NCBI GenBank assembly: GCA_016839985.1
Contig: JAEOTG010000203.1
Span: 1 to 5,825 of the forward strand
From: Candidatus Heimdallarchaeota archaeon
Lineage (GTDB): Archaea > Asgardarchaeota > Heimdallarchaeia > Heimdallarchaeales > Heimdallarchaeaceae
DNA: 5,825 nucleotides
Reading direction: 5' to 3'
The notes beneath the pieces were generated by a model. The model worked only from the letters and a program-made list of their open reading frames with translations, did not search any database and was not told the origin of the DNA. The translations under genes were made by a program, and so were the position numbers. This document shows positions 5,116 to 5,825 of this stretch, piece after piece; the first letter of the stretch is position 1, and every line of letters starts with the position of its first letter.

Positions 5116-5718
5116 TTATAGTTTGAACGCCAAGTGTCCATTCCCATAGTCTATGGTTGTTTTTCTTCTCTCAATTTTTGAGCAGTCAGTACATTTTAGT
5201 TTGTTCCTACCAATCTTCTTGAGTCGTGCTCCACAAGAAGAACAGTTGGACAAAATCACACCAAGTTGAGAACCTACCAAAGATCCTTGTAATGGAATGG
5301 TTTTTGCATCAATTATTTTTCCTCGGACTATGTCACCATGAAAAATAACCTCATCAGCACTATCTAAATATTCTCTAGAAACTTGTGACACATGTGTAAC
5401 TAGAGTGTATGTTGGATTAACCTCTTTATTATTAATGTAATGAATCGCAATAGTAACCATTTGACGAGAAACATTTACAACACCACCAACAAAGATATCG
5501 CCATTTTTTGGGATTGTTGCTGTTTTAGCTTTTGGCAATACAGAAATCTCATGTTTCTCTAAGTCAATAACTACATTACCAGTTACAGCGGAAAAGATGA
5601 ATCTCTCACCAGCATATGTTCCTGATCCCCCCAAAAATTCTTCTTTTACTGCTATTCTAGTGCCAGGATATACTAGTACATCTGAATCTTTTGTACGGTC
5701 ATAGATTTCATTTATCAT
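5116..5718 (-). CDS. csl4: Exosome complex RNA-binding protein Csl4
   Basis: This 200-residue protein has all three Csl4 domains. The N-terminal domain carries VYPGTRIAVKEEFLGGSGTY (16-35), the family signature. A central S1 RNA-binding domain spans about 70-145 (GDIFVGGVVNVS at 73-84, THVSQVSREYL at 108-118, GDIVRGKIID at 128-137). A C-terminal zinc ribbon has C159, C162, C176 and C179. Csl4 sits on the Rrp41-Rrp42 hexamer as part of the archaeal exosome cap, binds RNA, and recruits DnaG in species studied. ATG 5718 has GTGA (5728-5725) 6 bases upstream. It is the first gene of the - strand cluster csl4, DUF2067-like, rpoL, RNase III-like. Other exosome genes are not in the window. Confidence 0.95.
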   Translation of the reverse strand: MINEIYDRTKDSDVLVYPGTRIAVKEEFLGGSGTYAGERFIFSAVTGNVVIDLEKHEISVLPKAKTATIPKNGDIFVGGVVNVSRQMVTIAIHYINNKEVNPTYTLVTHVSQVSREYLDSADEVIFHGDIVRGKIIDAKTIPLQGSLVGSQLGVILSNCSSCGARLKKIGRNKLKCTDCSKIERRKTTIDYGNGHLAFKL

Positions 5719-5756
5719 TCAAAGTCACTTTACTTTTTGATAATTGTAATTCAATA

Positions 5757-5765
5757 CATAAAATA
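5757..5765 (-). promoter_or_regulatory. Possible TATA box of the csl4 operon
   Basis: The - strand reads TATTTTATG here, centred about 43 bases before the csl4 ATG; a start site about 25 bases downstream would leave a leader of about 17 bases holding the GTGA Shine-Dalgarno. A second AT-rich box, TATATAATATA at 5805-5815, is readable on both strands and could serve csl4 with a longer leader or a gene beyond the right edge. Nothing else is seen in 5719-5825. Confidence 0.4.
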
Positions 5766-5825
5766 TCTTTCCATTACTCACAAAGTGCACTACTAATCAA
5801 AAACTATATAATATAAACTTCTAAA

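Noticed and set aside
5797..5825. A divergent gene start at the right edge, suggested by TATATAATATA at 5805-5815
   Set aside because: No start codon or coding sequence is visible in the remaining bases; only a possible promoter can be stated.

Overview
The window is a compact, AT-rich stretch of archaeal chromosome. Every gene I can identify belongs to the archaeal information-processing core: aIF2-alpha, Nop10, the exosome protein Csl4, the RNA polymerase subunit Rpo11/RpoL, a DUF99 protein and a METTL5-type RNA methylase. A DUF2067-like gene between csl4 and rpoL suggests the TACK/Asgard side of the Archaea rather than a euryarchaeon. The low GC and general look would fit an Asgard (for example Heimdall-type) genome, but nothing here decides the lineage. 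I see no mobile element, CRISPR array, tRNA or rRNA. Coding density is very high; the longest gene-free stretch (5719-5825) is about 107 bases and holds promoter-like sequence only.

Left block (3-1933, + strand): three overlapping methyltransferase genes. They are a HemK/Mtq2-like class I enzyme (5' end cut by the window edge), a TrmJ-like SPOUT tRNA ribose methylase, and a METTL5-like N6-adenine RNA methylase. Overlaps of 14 and 8 bases suggest one translationally coupled operon acting on the translation apparatus (release factor, tRNA, rRNA).

Middle block: on the - strand, aIF2-alpha (2143-2940) is followed by a small nop10 gene (1951-2124, 57 aa), which I found by translating the gap. This pair converges on the methyltransferase operon with 17 bases between stop codons. 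Across a 70-base divergent promoter (2941-3010), a DUF99 gene starts with GTG on the + strand. It ends only 8 bases from the next - strand operon.

Right block (- strand, 5718 down to 3601): csl4, a DUF2067-like gene, rpoL and a stand-alone RNase III-like domain protein. It joins exosome, RNA polymerase and a putative RNase III-fold protein in one transcription direction, with a probable internal promoter before rpoL. Two of these genes use TTG starts with nearly identical 16-base start contexts.

There is no obvious defence or secondary-metabolism system. The most interesting points are the exosome/RNA polymerase/RNase III-like linkage, the altered key residues in the RNase III-like, METTL5-like, DUF99 and RpoL proteins, and the compact bidirectional promoter.
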